55,942 bases of DNA, taken from the NCBI GenBank assembly GCA_021780495.1, contig JAJXYO010000066.1:1-55942 (forward strand), given 5' to 3'. The position numbers and the translations under genes were made by a program. Positions 43,806 to 52,618 of the stretch are shown here, in pieces (the stretch's first letter is position 1; the number at the start of each line of letters is the position of its first letter). The notes under the pieces were generated by a model. That model saw nothing but the letters and a program-made list of their open reading frames with translations, ran no database searches and was not told the origin of the DNA. The stretch is from Deltaproteobacteria bacterium (GTDB lineage Bacteria; Desulfobacterota; Desulfuromonadia; Geobacterales; Pseudopelobacteraceae).

Positions 43806-46475
43806 ATGACGAACAGGAAGCCCCAGAAACAGCTGCTTCAGTTTGTTATGCTGGCATTGTTATCGGTCGTCTCGGTAGTAATGACAGCTAACGAATCATT
43901 TGCAGCGCTACAGTGTTACAGCTGTCACGGACAAGGTACGACAGATATTCGTCCGCAAGACACACCCGCCGGTTCCCTGAGTTCGTACCGGAATATCACG
44001 ACCGGTGCTGTCAAGGGAAATCACTCGGAGCATGTGGCCCTGACAACCTCACCGGTCTATTGCGCGCGTTGCCACTACAATCAGGCTACATCGACATCGC
44101 CTGTAGCGTACGCCTCCGGCCACCGCGACGGTCAGATCAACTTCCAAGCCAATATCAACAGCTCCCCTGCCACAGGTACTTACAAGGGCGGGGTTGCCTT
44201 CGTCAATCAGACCTCGGTACCGACACTCGGGACCTGCTCCAACGTTAACTGCCATTTTGAAACAGCTACCCCGACCTGGGGTGCTGACCCGGCAGCAACA
44301 ACCTGTGACACCTGTCATGCCTCCCAGCCATCATCACTGAGCCATAGCGCGCATACGGCCCAGTATGGCGGTACAGCTTCCTGCGCCAAGTGCCATGGGG
44401 CTAAAACAACCTTCCAGCATGCAACCAGTGCAGGCAATGCCGGCCGCAATATAGACCTGTCGCAACTCCCGGCCGGTTCCGTGTATTCCGGTTCAAACTA
44501 TCAGTTCCTGCCCAGCCAGTCGGCAACACGTGTGGCTGGCCAGTGCTCCAACGTCTACTGCCATAGTTCCGGCCAGTCCGCTGACGGTAAGAGTGCGACC
44601 CCATACTCATATTCATCACCGATTTGGGGTAATGCCAGCTCGGGCGCTTGTGGAACATGTCACGCCATCTCGACGCTCAATACCGGCAGCCATGCAAAGC
44701 ATATCGCCTCGAATGCGGACTGCAGTACCTGTCATGCCGGTGTCGGTAATAACGGCGCCACTATGACCTCGCCGAATCACGTCGATGGTCAGATCAACGT
44801 CGATTATGGCACCTACAACGCCGCCGGTGCTCCCGGCAACAACTACGGTACATGTTCGACAGCTACCTGCCATAACAACGGTCAGCTTGGCGGTCAGCAG
44901 GTTACCCCGACCTGGGGCGTTGCACAAACCGCCTGTACGGCCTGTCACGCTGCCAGCCCCACCACCGGCTCGCACAGCAAACACTTGACCGGTACCTCGT
45001 ATCATCAACCGGTCTGCGGCGACTGCCATACCGGCGCAGTTGGCGGTACAGTCAATCCAACCGGTGGCGCCAACCACCTCAACGGCAGCGTCAATGTTGC
45101 CGCCGGCCTGGGGTACAATACCACTATTGCCGAGCACGCAGCCGGCAACTACACAACCGGCGGCAGCTGTTCAACCACCTACTGCCATAGTTCCGGCCAG
45201 AGCGCCAATGGCACCTCCATCGTTCCCGTGTACCAAGTACCGGCTCCGACCTGGGGCGGCACGGTCGTCTGCGGCACCTGCCATGCAACAACAACGCTTA
45301 CAACCGGTAGCCATACGAAACACTTGGCCGCCAGCACAAACTGCGGTAGCTGCCATGTTGGCGCAAGTGCAACCGCCTATGCTTCAACAAATCACGTCAA
45401 CGGTTCTATCGATGTAGATGCAACACTGGGCTACACGGCAGCCGGCGCCCCCGGCAACGGTTACGGCACCTGTAGTGCCGCCTCATGCCACGCTACGACA
45501 ACGGCAGCTGCGCCGGTCACCCCGACTTGGGGCACGGCCGATAACTGTACCTCCTGCCACGCATCGACTACCATTGCAACCGGTAGCCATGCCAAGCACT
45601 TGACCAGCACTATCGCCATCACCATGAGCTGCGGTAATTGTCATGCTGCTGCTGTTGCCAACACTGCTGGCGGTAATCATCACATCGACGGGTTTGTCAG
45701 CGTATCCACTGCAAACGGTGGTCATCTGAGCGTTGCCAAGCACGCTGTCGGCACCTACACGACAAACTGCTCGACCAGCTACTGCCACGGTGGCGGTAAT
45801 CCAAGCAGCGCGGATTCAATACTCCAAAAACCACTGCCTGCCGGTCAAAGCACCGCCAAGACGTCGCCAACCTGGGGTGCTGCCGCTATGACCTGTAGCT
45901 CTTGTCATGGCGATCCGCCAGCGGATTCGAATCACGCGTCAGGAGCTGGTTATGTTACCACTACCTCCTGTAATGGCTGCCACAGCCATGTCAATGCGGA
46001 CGGCTTGACCTTCAATACTCCGGCGCTGCACGTCGACGGGATTATCGAAGGCGGCAATTGTAATTCATGCCACGGTTATCCGCCTGTTCAGTCAATGGTC
46101 GGCCTTGGCACCAACGCAAATTACTCTTCCGCCAAACTCCAGAACTACTCCGGTGGTGGTGGCGTTCACAGTGTTGCCGGTCACTTGGCTCTTACCCTTA
46201 AAGTCAGCCAGGGTCTGAAGGGTTCAGCTTGCTTGACCTGTCATCCGGATCCATTGGCATCGGGTAGTAATCATAACCAGGCTGGCGGTGCTTTCTTGAC
46301 CTCCAACGTACAAGTTGTTGTCAATCCGAAATACAAGTTTGACAAGAACCGTCCGATTGTTTACAATGCCAAGCAATCTGGAACCGGCAAAACATCAGGC
46401 AATTGTACAAACGTAGCATGTCACTTCCAGAAATCACCAACCTGGAGTTCACAGGCTTACACGCAAGGCCATTAA
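43806..46475 (+). CDS. Secreted multiheme cytochrome c, 23 heme-type motifs
   Basis: 889 residues from ATG 43806 (AAGGAGAG just upstream); the frame from 43761 lacks a signal-like start. Signal peptide with cleavage near SFAA-LQCYSC. I count 16 CxxCH motifs and 7 CxxxxCH motifs (CSNVNCH, CSNVYCH, CSTATCH, CSTTYCH, CSAASCH, CSTSYCH, CTNVACH). They are arranged as a repeating unit of about 90 residues: CxxxxCH, a TWG tripeptide, CxxCH, TTGSHxKHL, CGxCH, then NHVNG. This is the Geobacter CxxxxCH/CxxCH repeat family. The protein is rich in Thr, Ser, Gly and Ala and should be a periplasmic or outer-surface electron carrier. Probably the first gene of a sigma-54-driven operon with the next cytochrome. 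No porin or conduit partner is nearby. Confidence 0.95.
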   Translation: MTNRKPQKQLLQFVMLALLSVVSVVMTANESFAALQCYSCHGQGTTDIRPQDTPAGSLSSYRNITTGAVKGNHSEHVALTTSPVYCARCHYNQATSTSPVAYASGHRDGQINFQANINSSPATGTYKGGVAFVNQTSVPTLGTCSNVNCHFETATPTWGADPAATTCDTCHASQPSSLSHSAHTAQYGGTASCAKCHGAKTTFQHATSAGNAGRNIDLSQLPAGSVYSGSNYQFLPSQSATRVAGQCSNVYCHSSGQSADGKSATPYSYSSPIWGNASSGACGTCHAISTLNTGSHAKHIASNADCSTCHAGVGNNGATMTSPNHVDGQINVDYGTYNAAGAPGNNYGTCSTATCHNNGQLGGQQVTPTWGVAQTACTACHAASPTTGSHSKHLTGTSYHQPVCGDCHTGAVGGTVNPTGGANHLNGSVNVAAGLGYNTTIAEHAAGNYTTGGSCSTTYCHSSGQSANGTSIVPVYQVPAPTWGGTVVCGTCHATTTLTTGSHTKHLAASTNCGSCHVGASATAYASTNHVNGSIDVDATLGYTAAGAPGNGYGTCSAASCHATTTAAAPVTPTWGTADNCTSCHASTTIATGSHAKHLTSTIAITMSCGNCHAAAVANTAGGNHHIDGFVSVSTANGGHLSVAKHAVGTYTTNCSTSYCHGGGNPSSADSILQKPLPAGQSTAKTSPTWGAAAMTCSSCHGDPPADSNHASGAGYVTTTSCNGCHSHVNADGLTFNTPALHVDGIIEGGNCNSCHGYPPVQSMVGLGTNANYSSAKLQNYSGGGGVHSVAGHLALTLKVSQGLKGSACLTCHPDPLASGSNHNQAGGAFLTSNVQVVVNPKYKFDKNRPIVYNAKQSGTGKTSGNCTNVACHFQKSPTWSSQAYTQGH

Positions 46476-46489
46476 CAGCATGCTGAAAA

Positions 46490-46513
46490 GGGGGGCGGGC
46501 AACCGCCCCCCAC
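46490..46513 (+). other. GC-rich hairpin between the two cytochrome genes
   Basis: GGGGGGCGG, loop GCAA, CCGCCCCCC lies just after the first cytochrome stop. No T-run follows, so it may protect or attenuate the message and set the ratio of the two cytochromes rather than end transcription. Confidence 0.6.
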
Positions 46514-46571
46514 CAGATAATTATCTAATATTTAATTTATAACGTACTTAGCCATAGATGAGGAGTTACGC

Positions 46572-49500
46572 ATGAAGACATGTCAAAGCACGGGTTATTT
46601 CCAACAAGCGCAGGTTATCTTGTTGCTATGTTTAGTTTCCTTGTTAGTCTTCGGAGGCTCGGCGTTTGCGCTGACAGGAAACCACATTGATCAGTGCTAT
46701 GACTGTCATGGGACTCAGGCGGTCCCAGGTCCTGCAGACATACGGCCAAATGATCAGACCTACAGAAATATATCGACCGGCGCTTTTGTCGGTAGCCATC
46801 GCACCCACATCTCAAACATAACGACATCATCGACCGTTTGTACACCCTGTCACGGCCCCGCACCTTCATCTGTTGACCATCGTACCGGCCAGATCGCCAT
46901 GCGGCAGCACATTAATTCCTCTGCCACGATCAGGGCAACTTATTCGAAACCTGTGTTCTTTAACCAGACATCAAACCCTACACTCGGTTACTGTTCCAAT
47001 GTTAACTGTCACTTCCAGAAAGCGGCAACCCCGACCTGGGGAACTCCCACTCTTTATTCCTATACGAACGCAACCACCAATGATTGCGACCAGTGCCACG
47101 GAGACGGAATCTCGCTGGCAGCCCCGCAAGACGGCAGCCACCCAAATACGACAAATAAGCATGGCCTTTATTACGGATCAACTGTTGCCGTGTGTGCAAA
47201 GTGCCATGCCGATCATACAGCCGAAACCAATAAATTCGCCCACGCAACCAGTGCAGGTAATCGCGCCCTGATCCTTCAGGGTACCAGCTTCCCCGCCACG
47301 GCCACCTACTCGAAGGCTGCCGACCTGGCATACCCGGCTTACCTGACCACGGCAGCCGCTAATCGTAACGGTACCTGTACCAACCTTTACTGTCATAGCC
47401 AAGGAACAGGCGGAACCAATCAGGCTGACGGGCGGGCTGTATCTGCGGCTGCTATTGCGCCAACCTGGGGCGGAACCGTGACCTGTGCCTCCTGTCACAC
47501 CGGCGGTACAACCACCGGCCCGACCTACGTTAATAATACCCTTAAGGCCAACATGCATGCTTCGCACACCAAGGCCGGGGTTGCATACACCTGTGATGTC
47601 TGCCACTTTAATGTCACCAGCAACGGCACGGCTATTACTAATTACAGCAAACATGCCAACGGCTTTTATAACATCTCCGCCAACACCACAAAGACCCCGG
47701 CCTTCCGTTATACCTTTGCCGCAAGCGGCGGTACCTGCAGCAACACCGCTTGTCATGGTTCGGGGGCTCCATCCTGGGGAACAGCCATGGCGCCGGCTAG
47801 CGGTAACGATTGCCAGAAGTGCCATGGCTCACAGACCGCAGGGTTCACCTCTTTCTCTGGCGCTTCCATTGCTCCGGGCGCCAATAATATCGATACCGCC
47901 CGCGTAACCGGCGTCACAACCCGCGGTGGCGTCCACCAGAGTCACTTGTCCTCGACGGCAGGTATTAACAGTCCTATTCATTGCGGTGAATGTCATACAA
48001 CCATCACATCCATTACTATGGCCCCGCATCTTCAGTATTCGTCTGCACGTATAAACTTTGGACCATTGGCCACAACTGCTGGCAAGACACCTGTCGTAAC
48101 TCGAGTCGGTGGCGCTATACAGTGTGCTAATACGTATTGCCACACCGCCAACCGCCCAGCAGGGTCTGCAGCCGGCCAGGCTGGTACAGGTTCATCGGTA
48201 GTGCCCGCTTTCAATACTACTCTGCTTGACAACACGACCGTCAGCGGCACCTGTTTGAATAAATGCCACGGACTGCCTCCTGGTGGCGGACTGTCAGGTG
48301 ATTCACATTCGGCGCTTCTCGCTTCAGGTTCCTACACGACGCCTGCCAGCCTTGCGGCATGCAGTTCCAACGCTCCCGCGACCGGCTGCCACCCTTCTAT
48401 AAATGCTGCGCCAACCTCGATGGCGACTATTTTTAAAGATAATACTCTTCATATAGATGGTAAAGTTGAGGGCGGTTCCTGCACAGGCTGCCACGCCTCA
48501 ACACAGGGAAAACGCGTTGCTGCAGCAGCCCAGTTCACCGGTGCTGGCAACTCTCATCACTTCCAGAGCACAACCGCCATCGATGGCAAGACCTGCTATG
48601 CCTGCCACTGGGAGGCTGATTCAACCGGAAGTCCTACGGCATGGCACAAGAATGGCGTCTCCGGTTCGCCGGTGGCACTGGTTGTCTGGAGTAGTGCTAC
48701 CACCAGGCCTACCACTGCAAGTGCTGCTACCTTGCAATACTATTCCAGTGGCGGCGCCAGCGCCTCGTCTCGTGGCGCGATCGCCAAGATCAATCGGGTC
48801 TGCCTTGGATGCCACAGCGCTAAAAACGCAACTACACAACCCTTCAGCGCAGGCGGCGATACCAATACCCCGGTCAAGTACGCCTGGGACGGCCTGAGCA
48901 TCGGCGCCCGCTACTCGCAGACCGGCACCACTCCGTGGGGCAAGTTCAGCGGCAATGACACCAATAACAAGTCAACCCAGGCCAAGGCCTACTCGGCACA
49001 CGGCAATGCCGTCAACAATCAGATGGGCTGGTCCACTGCTGCGGATACCTTCCCGAGTTCCAAGGCCACATCGAACGTCATGTGCTTCGATTGTCATAAC
49101 TCGCACGGCTCCACCACAGCCGCGGTCGCCAATGCTATTACCAGCAGCTACTCCAGCGCCACCGGCCGGCGCAAGGGCGGCATCCTGAAAGACACCACCG
49201 CCGGACTGGGCGGCTACACTATGACCTATAAACCGGCTGCAGCAACACCTTCAGCCTTGAACCCTTACAGCTCTGGAGCCGGTCTCTGTTTCGACTGTCA
49301 CATGACCGCTACCTCAACCACCTTGCCATGGGGCTATAGCGGCACCTTCGGCTTTGCCCTGCCGGCCGGTCAGACCGCAGGGACAGGCGTCTCCGGCTAC
49401 TTCGATACGCCGTACTTCGGTACAGGGACTTTTGCACAGACTGTAACCTATCCCTACAAGGCCGCTCATGGCACCAACCTGGGTGGACATTTGAAGGCAT

Positions 49501-50387
49501 CGTCCGGCCTCTCTACGGCGATCACCAAGCGCCCATTTGATCCGGCTACACCGACCGGCACCGTTATCCAGGGACTCTGCACACCGTGTCACGACCCGCA
49601 CGGCGTCAGCCCCAGTCTGACTACCAACCAGCAGTACGGCGTACCACTGCTGAAGGGCACCTGGGTAACCTCGCCCTACAAGCAGGACAGCGCCCCTGCA
49701 AACACAAATGAGGCGCGTGGTGGCAGCAGCCAGGGCCCTGCGGCTCTCAGTGTCGGCAGTACGCCGAACTACTTCCTTGACCAGCGGGCCCTGCAGGCCG
49801 CCTCTACCGGCAAGCCGACGACTGCAAAATATTGGAACTTTTTAACCAGCGCTACGTCATTGCAGACCACCAATGATACCCAGTTTGCCGGCCTCTGCAC
49901 CGGCTGCCATGCCAAAGCGGTCCTGAACTCCACCGCTGCCGCATCTTCAAGCAACTGGAAGACCATGACCCGTATCCACAACTCGGTCAAGGGCTGGGCC
50001 TCCACCGGCGGCGGTAATGCCGGCAATGTCAAGCACGCCTATACCTGCTCCAAGTGCCATACGCCGCACAACTCCCGCCTGCCACGGCTGCTGGTGACCA
50101 ACTGCCTGGATGCCAAGCATAGGGGTCGTTTAGCATCCGGTGGCGTTGCACCGGTATCTCATTCACAATCGGGCAGTAGTGGTGCCGGTTCGGGCCGGTT
50201 CCCGGCCGGTGGCGGCGGGGCCACTGGTCGTTCTAGTGCGACCAACCCCGGTCCCTGGTTCTTCGGCGTCAGCAACGGGACTAGTAACTCGGTTCCAGCA
50301 GTTAAGAGCTGCCATGACTCCGCAACAGCGGGCGGCGCGACCTTCTCAACCGGAGCAGAATTGTGGAACACCAAATCACCGTGGTAA
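46572..50387 (+). CDS. Very large secreted multiheme cytochrome c
   Basis: 1271 residues, ATG 46572 with GAGGAG upstream. Signal peptide ending GGSAFA-LTG. I count 16 CxxCH motifs, four CxxxxCH motifs (CSNVNCH, CTNLYCH, CSNTACH, CANTYCH), one CxxxCH (CLNKCH, residues 561-566) and one possible CX8CH (597-607). The first third follows the repeat plan of the neighbouring cytochrome: IRPNDQTYRNISTGAF near the start, then SNVNCHF...TPTWG. The middle and end are more irregular, with wide Ser/Thr/Gly stretches between hemes (about 160 residues with few hemes near the C-terminus). A Gly/Ser-rich tail closes it. Probably outer-surface or extracellular. Same direction, 96 bases after the first cytochrome. 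Confidence 0.93.
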   Translation: MKTCQSTGYFQQAQVILLLCLVSLLVFGGSAFALTGNHIDQCYDCHGTQAVPGPADIRPNDQTYRNISTGAFVGSHRTHISNITTSSTVCTPCHGPAPSSVDHRTGQIAMRQHINSSATIRATYSKPVFFNQTSNPTLGYCSNVNCHFQKAATPTWGTPTLYSYTNATTNDCDQCHGDGISLAAPQDGSHPNTTNKHGLYYGSTVAVCAKCHADHTAETNKFAHATSAGNRALILQGTSFPATATYSKAADLAYPAYLTTAAANRNGTCTNLYCHSQGTGGTNQADGRAVSAAAIAPTWGGTVTCASCHTGGTTTGPTYVNNTLKANMHASHTKAGVAYTCDVCHFNVTSNGTAITNYSKHANGFYNISANTTKTPAFRYTFAASGGTCSNTACHGSGAPSWGTAMAPASGNDCQKCHGSQTAGFTSFSGASIAPGANNIDTARVTGVTTRGGVHQSHLSSTAGINSPIHCGECHTTITSITMAPHLQYSSARINFGPLATTAGKTPVVTRVGGAIQCANTYCHTANRPAGSAAGQAGTGSSVVPAFNTTLLDNTTVSGTCLNKCHGLPPGGGLSGDSHSALLASGSYTTPASLAACSSNAPATGCHPSINAAPTSMATIFKDNTLHIDGKVEGGSCTGCHASTQGKRVAAAAQFTGAGNSHHFQSTTAIDGKTCYACHWEADSTGSPTAWHKNGVSGSPVALVVWSSATTRPTTASAATLQYYSSGGASASSRGAIAKINRVCLGCHSAKNATTQPFSAGGDTNTPVKYAWDGLSIGARYSQTGTTPWGKFSGNDTNNKSTQAKAYSAHGNAVNNQMGWSTAADTFPSSKATSNVMCFDCHNSHGSTTAAVANAITSSYSSATGRRKGGILKDTTAGLGGYTMTYKPAAATPSALNPYSSGAGLCFDCHMTATSTTLPWGYSGTFGFALPAGQTAGTGVSGYFDTPYFGTGTFAQTVTYPYKAAHGTNLGGHLKASSGLSTAITKRPFDPATPTGTVIQGLCTPCHDPHGVSPSLTTNQQYGVPLLKGTWVTSPYKQDSAPANTNEARGGSSQGPAALSVGSTPNYFLDQRALQAASTGKPTTAKYWNFLTSATSLQTTNDTQFAGLCTGCHAKAVLNSTAAASSSNWKTMTRIHNSVKGWASTGGGNAGNVKHAYTCSKCHTPHNSRLPRLLVTNCLDAKHRGRLASGGVAPVSHSQSGSSGAGSGRFPAGGGGATGRSSATNPGPWFFGVSNGTSNSVPAVKSCHDSATAGGATFSTGAELWNTKSPW

Positions 50388-50450
50388 TGGATAGTTGAAA
50401 CGGACAGATAGATAACAATGCACGCGGTCGTGCAGAAAGGAGATGATATC

Positions 50451-50513
50451 ATGACAAAGCGCACCTATATCAAACCTCGTGTGGTTGGCTCGGCTGATGT
50501 TCATCCGTGTTGA
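50451..50513 (+). CDS. 20-residue peptide MTKRTYIKPRVVGSADVHPC
   Basis: ATG 50451 to TGA 50513. The ribosome binding site AAAGGAGATGA at 50436-50446 is among the best in the window, 8 bases before the ATG. The ORF lies between the stop of the large cytochrome (50387) and a strong terminator (50527), so it is the last cistron of that message. The N-terminal part, a basic K-x-Y-x-K-P-x-V-V-G pattern, resembles leader segments of ribosomally made, modified peptides, and the chain ends in His-Pro-Cys. No maturation enzyme is encoded in the window. It could instead be a heme- or metal-binding micro-protein, or a regulatory upstream-type ORF. Real translation is likely; function unknown. Confidence 0.6.
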   Translation: MTKRTYIKPRVVGSADVHPC

Positions 50514-50526
50514 TCTGAAGTAGACC

Positions 50527-50566
50527 CGGGGTGGGGATAGCTATCCTCACCCCGCACCTTTTTATG
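50527..50566 (+). terminator. Terminator of the cytochrome-peptide operon
   Basis: CGGGGTGGGGATAG / CTATCCTCACCCCG (50527-50554) is a 14-bp arm pair with one G-T wobble, followed after four bases by TTTTT. Confidence 0.8.
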
Positions 50567-50567
50567 T

Positions 50568-50613
50568 AGCTTCCGCCGGTTGTGTGCTTCGCACACCGGT
50601 GGAAGCTTTTTTT
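50568..50613 (+). terminator. Second, tandem terminator
   Basis: AGCTTCCGCCGG... pairs with ...CCGGTGGAAGCT around an inner TGTGC-TTC-GCACA stem, then seven T. Two terminators in a row insulate the cytochrome operon from the genes to the right. Confidence 0.8.
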
Positions 50614-50620
50614 ATTCAAA

Positions 50621-50847
50621 TCAAATCCCCCCTGACCCCCCTTTTTCAAAGGGGGGAATTTGTGTGCCTGCCCTCGTACCCAGTAAATATTTATTTTATT
50701 GCGGTTAACCCCTCTAAATCTCCCCATATCTAAGGGGAGACTTCAAGGCTTCCCCCCTTAGGTAAGGGGGGACTGAGGGGGGTTAGATTTAGATGTTTCA
50801 TGGTACTCAAGTCCCCCTTTACAAAAGGGGGATTTAGGGGGATTTGC
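50621..50847. repeat. Cluster of C/G-tract inverted repeats
   Basis: Three related blocks: 50621-50663 (AATCCCCCC...GGGGGGAATT), 50706-50786 (with two hairpins of CCCC/GGGG arms, bounded by CTCTAAATC and GGTTAGATTTAG) and 50809-50847 (GTCCCCCTTT...AAAGGGGGATTTAGGGGGATTT). The AATCCCCC/GGGGGATT pattern is a dispersed intergenic repeat known from many genomes. No gene lies here. Confidence 0.75.
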
Positions 50848-50857
50848 CTTTCCGTTT

Positions 50858-52525
50858 ATGATTCACCGTCTGCCAGAGAGGTACAGCGCTCACGTGAACC
50901 GTTCCAATCTGAAAACAACAGCTTCAGTCGGCCGCTGGCTGCTGGCCGGTGCCGCCTTTGCAGCTGCCGCGACCCTTTTCATCTTCTCCTTTGCCTGGAA
51001 CAACGGTTTTGTCGATCTGGATGATAGCGGCTACATACTCACTAATCGTCATATCAATTCATTGAACTGGAAGACCGTCGTGTGGGCCTTTACAAGCTTT
51101 CACGAGGCAAACTGGCATCCTCTGACCATGCTTTCACTCGCGCTTGATCGCCGGCTCTGGGGCCTGTTTCCGTTTGGGTTCCATGCCACCAATGTCCTCA
51201 TCCATTGCTGCACGGTTTTTCTGGTCTGTTTTGTATTCAGGGACCTGCTCACGCGTGTCTCCGGTGAGCTGCCAGCCGCGATTTCGGTCTGGTTTACGAC
51301 CGCCGGGAGCATTGTCGCTGCACTGTTTTTCGGTCTCCATCCCTTGCGGGTCGAGTCGGTGGTCTGGGCGAGCGAGCGGAAGGATGTGCTCTGTACCTTT
51401 TTTATCGTCGCCACGCTCTGGTGGTATCTCAGATATGTCAGCGCCCGGGCCGCGTCTTCGCCGGAATCCAAAACGAGATCCCGGGCATACGGGATGGTGC
51501 TTGTAATGGCCGGCTGCGCCTTGATGAGCAAACCAGCGGCGGTCAGCCTGCCCCTGATTCTGCTGATTCTGGATTGGTTCCCGCTCTCTCGGATTATTGG
51601 CCGTGAAAGCCTGCTGGCAGTGCTGAAAGAAAAACTGCCGCTGTTCCTGATGGCGCTCGGGACTGCGCTGTTGACGATCCGTGCCCAGCAGTATCCGATG
51701 ATGAAGGCCCCGGATGTTGACGCCCTTTCCAGGTTTTTGGTGGCCTGCAAGGCGTTGCTGTTCTATCTCTGGAAGATGCTCTGGCCGACCGGTCTGGCGC
51801 CGTATTATCCGCACCCGGGACGGGTCGCCCAGGGAAGACTGTTCGAGTTTCTGCCGTATGCCATCGTCGCCGGACTTGCCGCCGCAGCTGCAGTCATCGC
51901 CTCCCTGAAACGCCGCCCGCTGTTCCCTGCGCTCTTTCTTTTTTATGGTGTGACCCTGGCCCCGATGCTTGGGGTTGTCCAGGTGGGCGGCCAGTGGATG
52001 GCCGACCGTTACAGTTATCTTCCGGCCTTGGGCATTTCCCTGCTGTGGGGCGGAGGCGCCGCCTGGATAACCGGCCAGCTCTGGTATTCGGGGCGTAGAT
52101 TGGCCGCACTAGCTGTTGCCGGTGCGGTGGTGTGTCAATTGACCGTGTATTCGGTGATGACGCAGCAACAGATCAAGGTCTGGGGGTCTACCGAGACCCT
52201 GGCCAGCCGCGAGATCGAACTGTTTCCGGATCATGCCGGTGCGGCCTATGTCGCGCGATCACGGTACCGGATGGAAAACGGGCGCTGCGAGCCTGCGCTG
52301 GAGGATATCGACAAGGCCATGTCAATAGCACTCCGCAACACCCTGAGAGACAAATATGCGCCGTTGTCGATGGCTCGCGCGCAAATCCTGATCTGTCTTA
52401 ATCGTACTGGCGATGCGCTGGCTGCGGCGGATTGGGCCGTCCAGACTGCGAGCCCCGAACAGTTGCCGGAGATCCTGGAGTTCAGGAGAACAATACCGGG
52501 TCATTCGCAGCATCCGGCACGTTGA
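50858..52525 (+). CDS. TMTC-like GT-C membrane protein
   Basis: 555 residues with about ten membrane helices and a short C-terminal soluble tail. After the first helix comes an acidic DD motif (NGFVDLDDSGYILTN), then NWKTVVWAFTSFHEANWHPLTMLSLALD and HPLRVESVVWASERKDVLCTFF. This is the block shared by bacterial relatives of TMTC proteins, a GT-C glycosyltransferase-like group. The acidic pair in the first loop is where GT-C enzymes bind lipid-linked sugar. The tail has only one or two TPR-like helices. It has a diverged homologue at 53653-55530. The start at 50858 has no good ribosome binding site; GTG 50894 is a possible alternative. Confidence 0.75.
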   Translation: MIHRLPERYSAHVNRSNLKTTASVGRWLLAGAAFAAAATLFIFSFAWNNGFVDLDDSGYILTNRHINSLNWKTVVWAFTSFHEANWHPLTMLSLALDRRLWGLFPFGFHATNVLIHCCTVFLVCFVFRDLLTRVSGELPAAISVWFTTAGSIVAALFFGLHPLRVESVVWASERKDVLCTFFIVATLWWYLRYVSARAASSPESKTRSRAYGMVLVMAGCALMSKPAAVSLPLILLILDWFPLSRIIGRESLLAVLKEKLPLFLMALGTALLTIRAQQYPMMKAPDVDALSRFLVACKALLFYLWKMLWPTGLAPYYPHPGRVAQGRLFEFLPYAIVAGLAAAAAVIASLKRRPLFPALFLFYGVTLAPMLGVVQVGGQWMADRYSYLPALGISLLWGGGAAWITGQLWYSGRRLAALAVAGAVVCQLTVYSVMTQQQIKVWGSTETLASREIELFPDHAGAAYVARSRYRMENGRCEPALEDIDKAMSIALRNTLRDKYAPLSMARAQILICLNRTGDALAAADWAVQTASPEQLPEILEFRRTIPGHSQHPAR

Positions 52526-52618
52526 GTACCAACTCCATGGCAAATTTTCGGTATCATTTTAGGGTATAATTCATTAGCATCAAAACTGCTGCAGATGATT
52601 CATGACAGGGAGAAGCAG

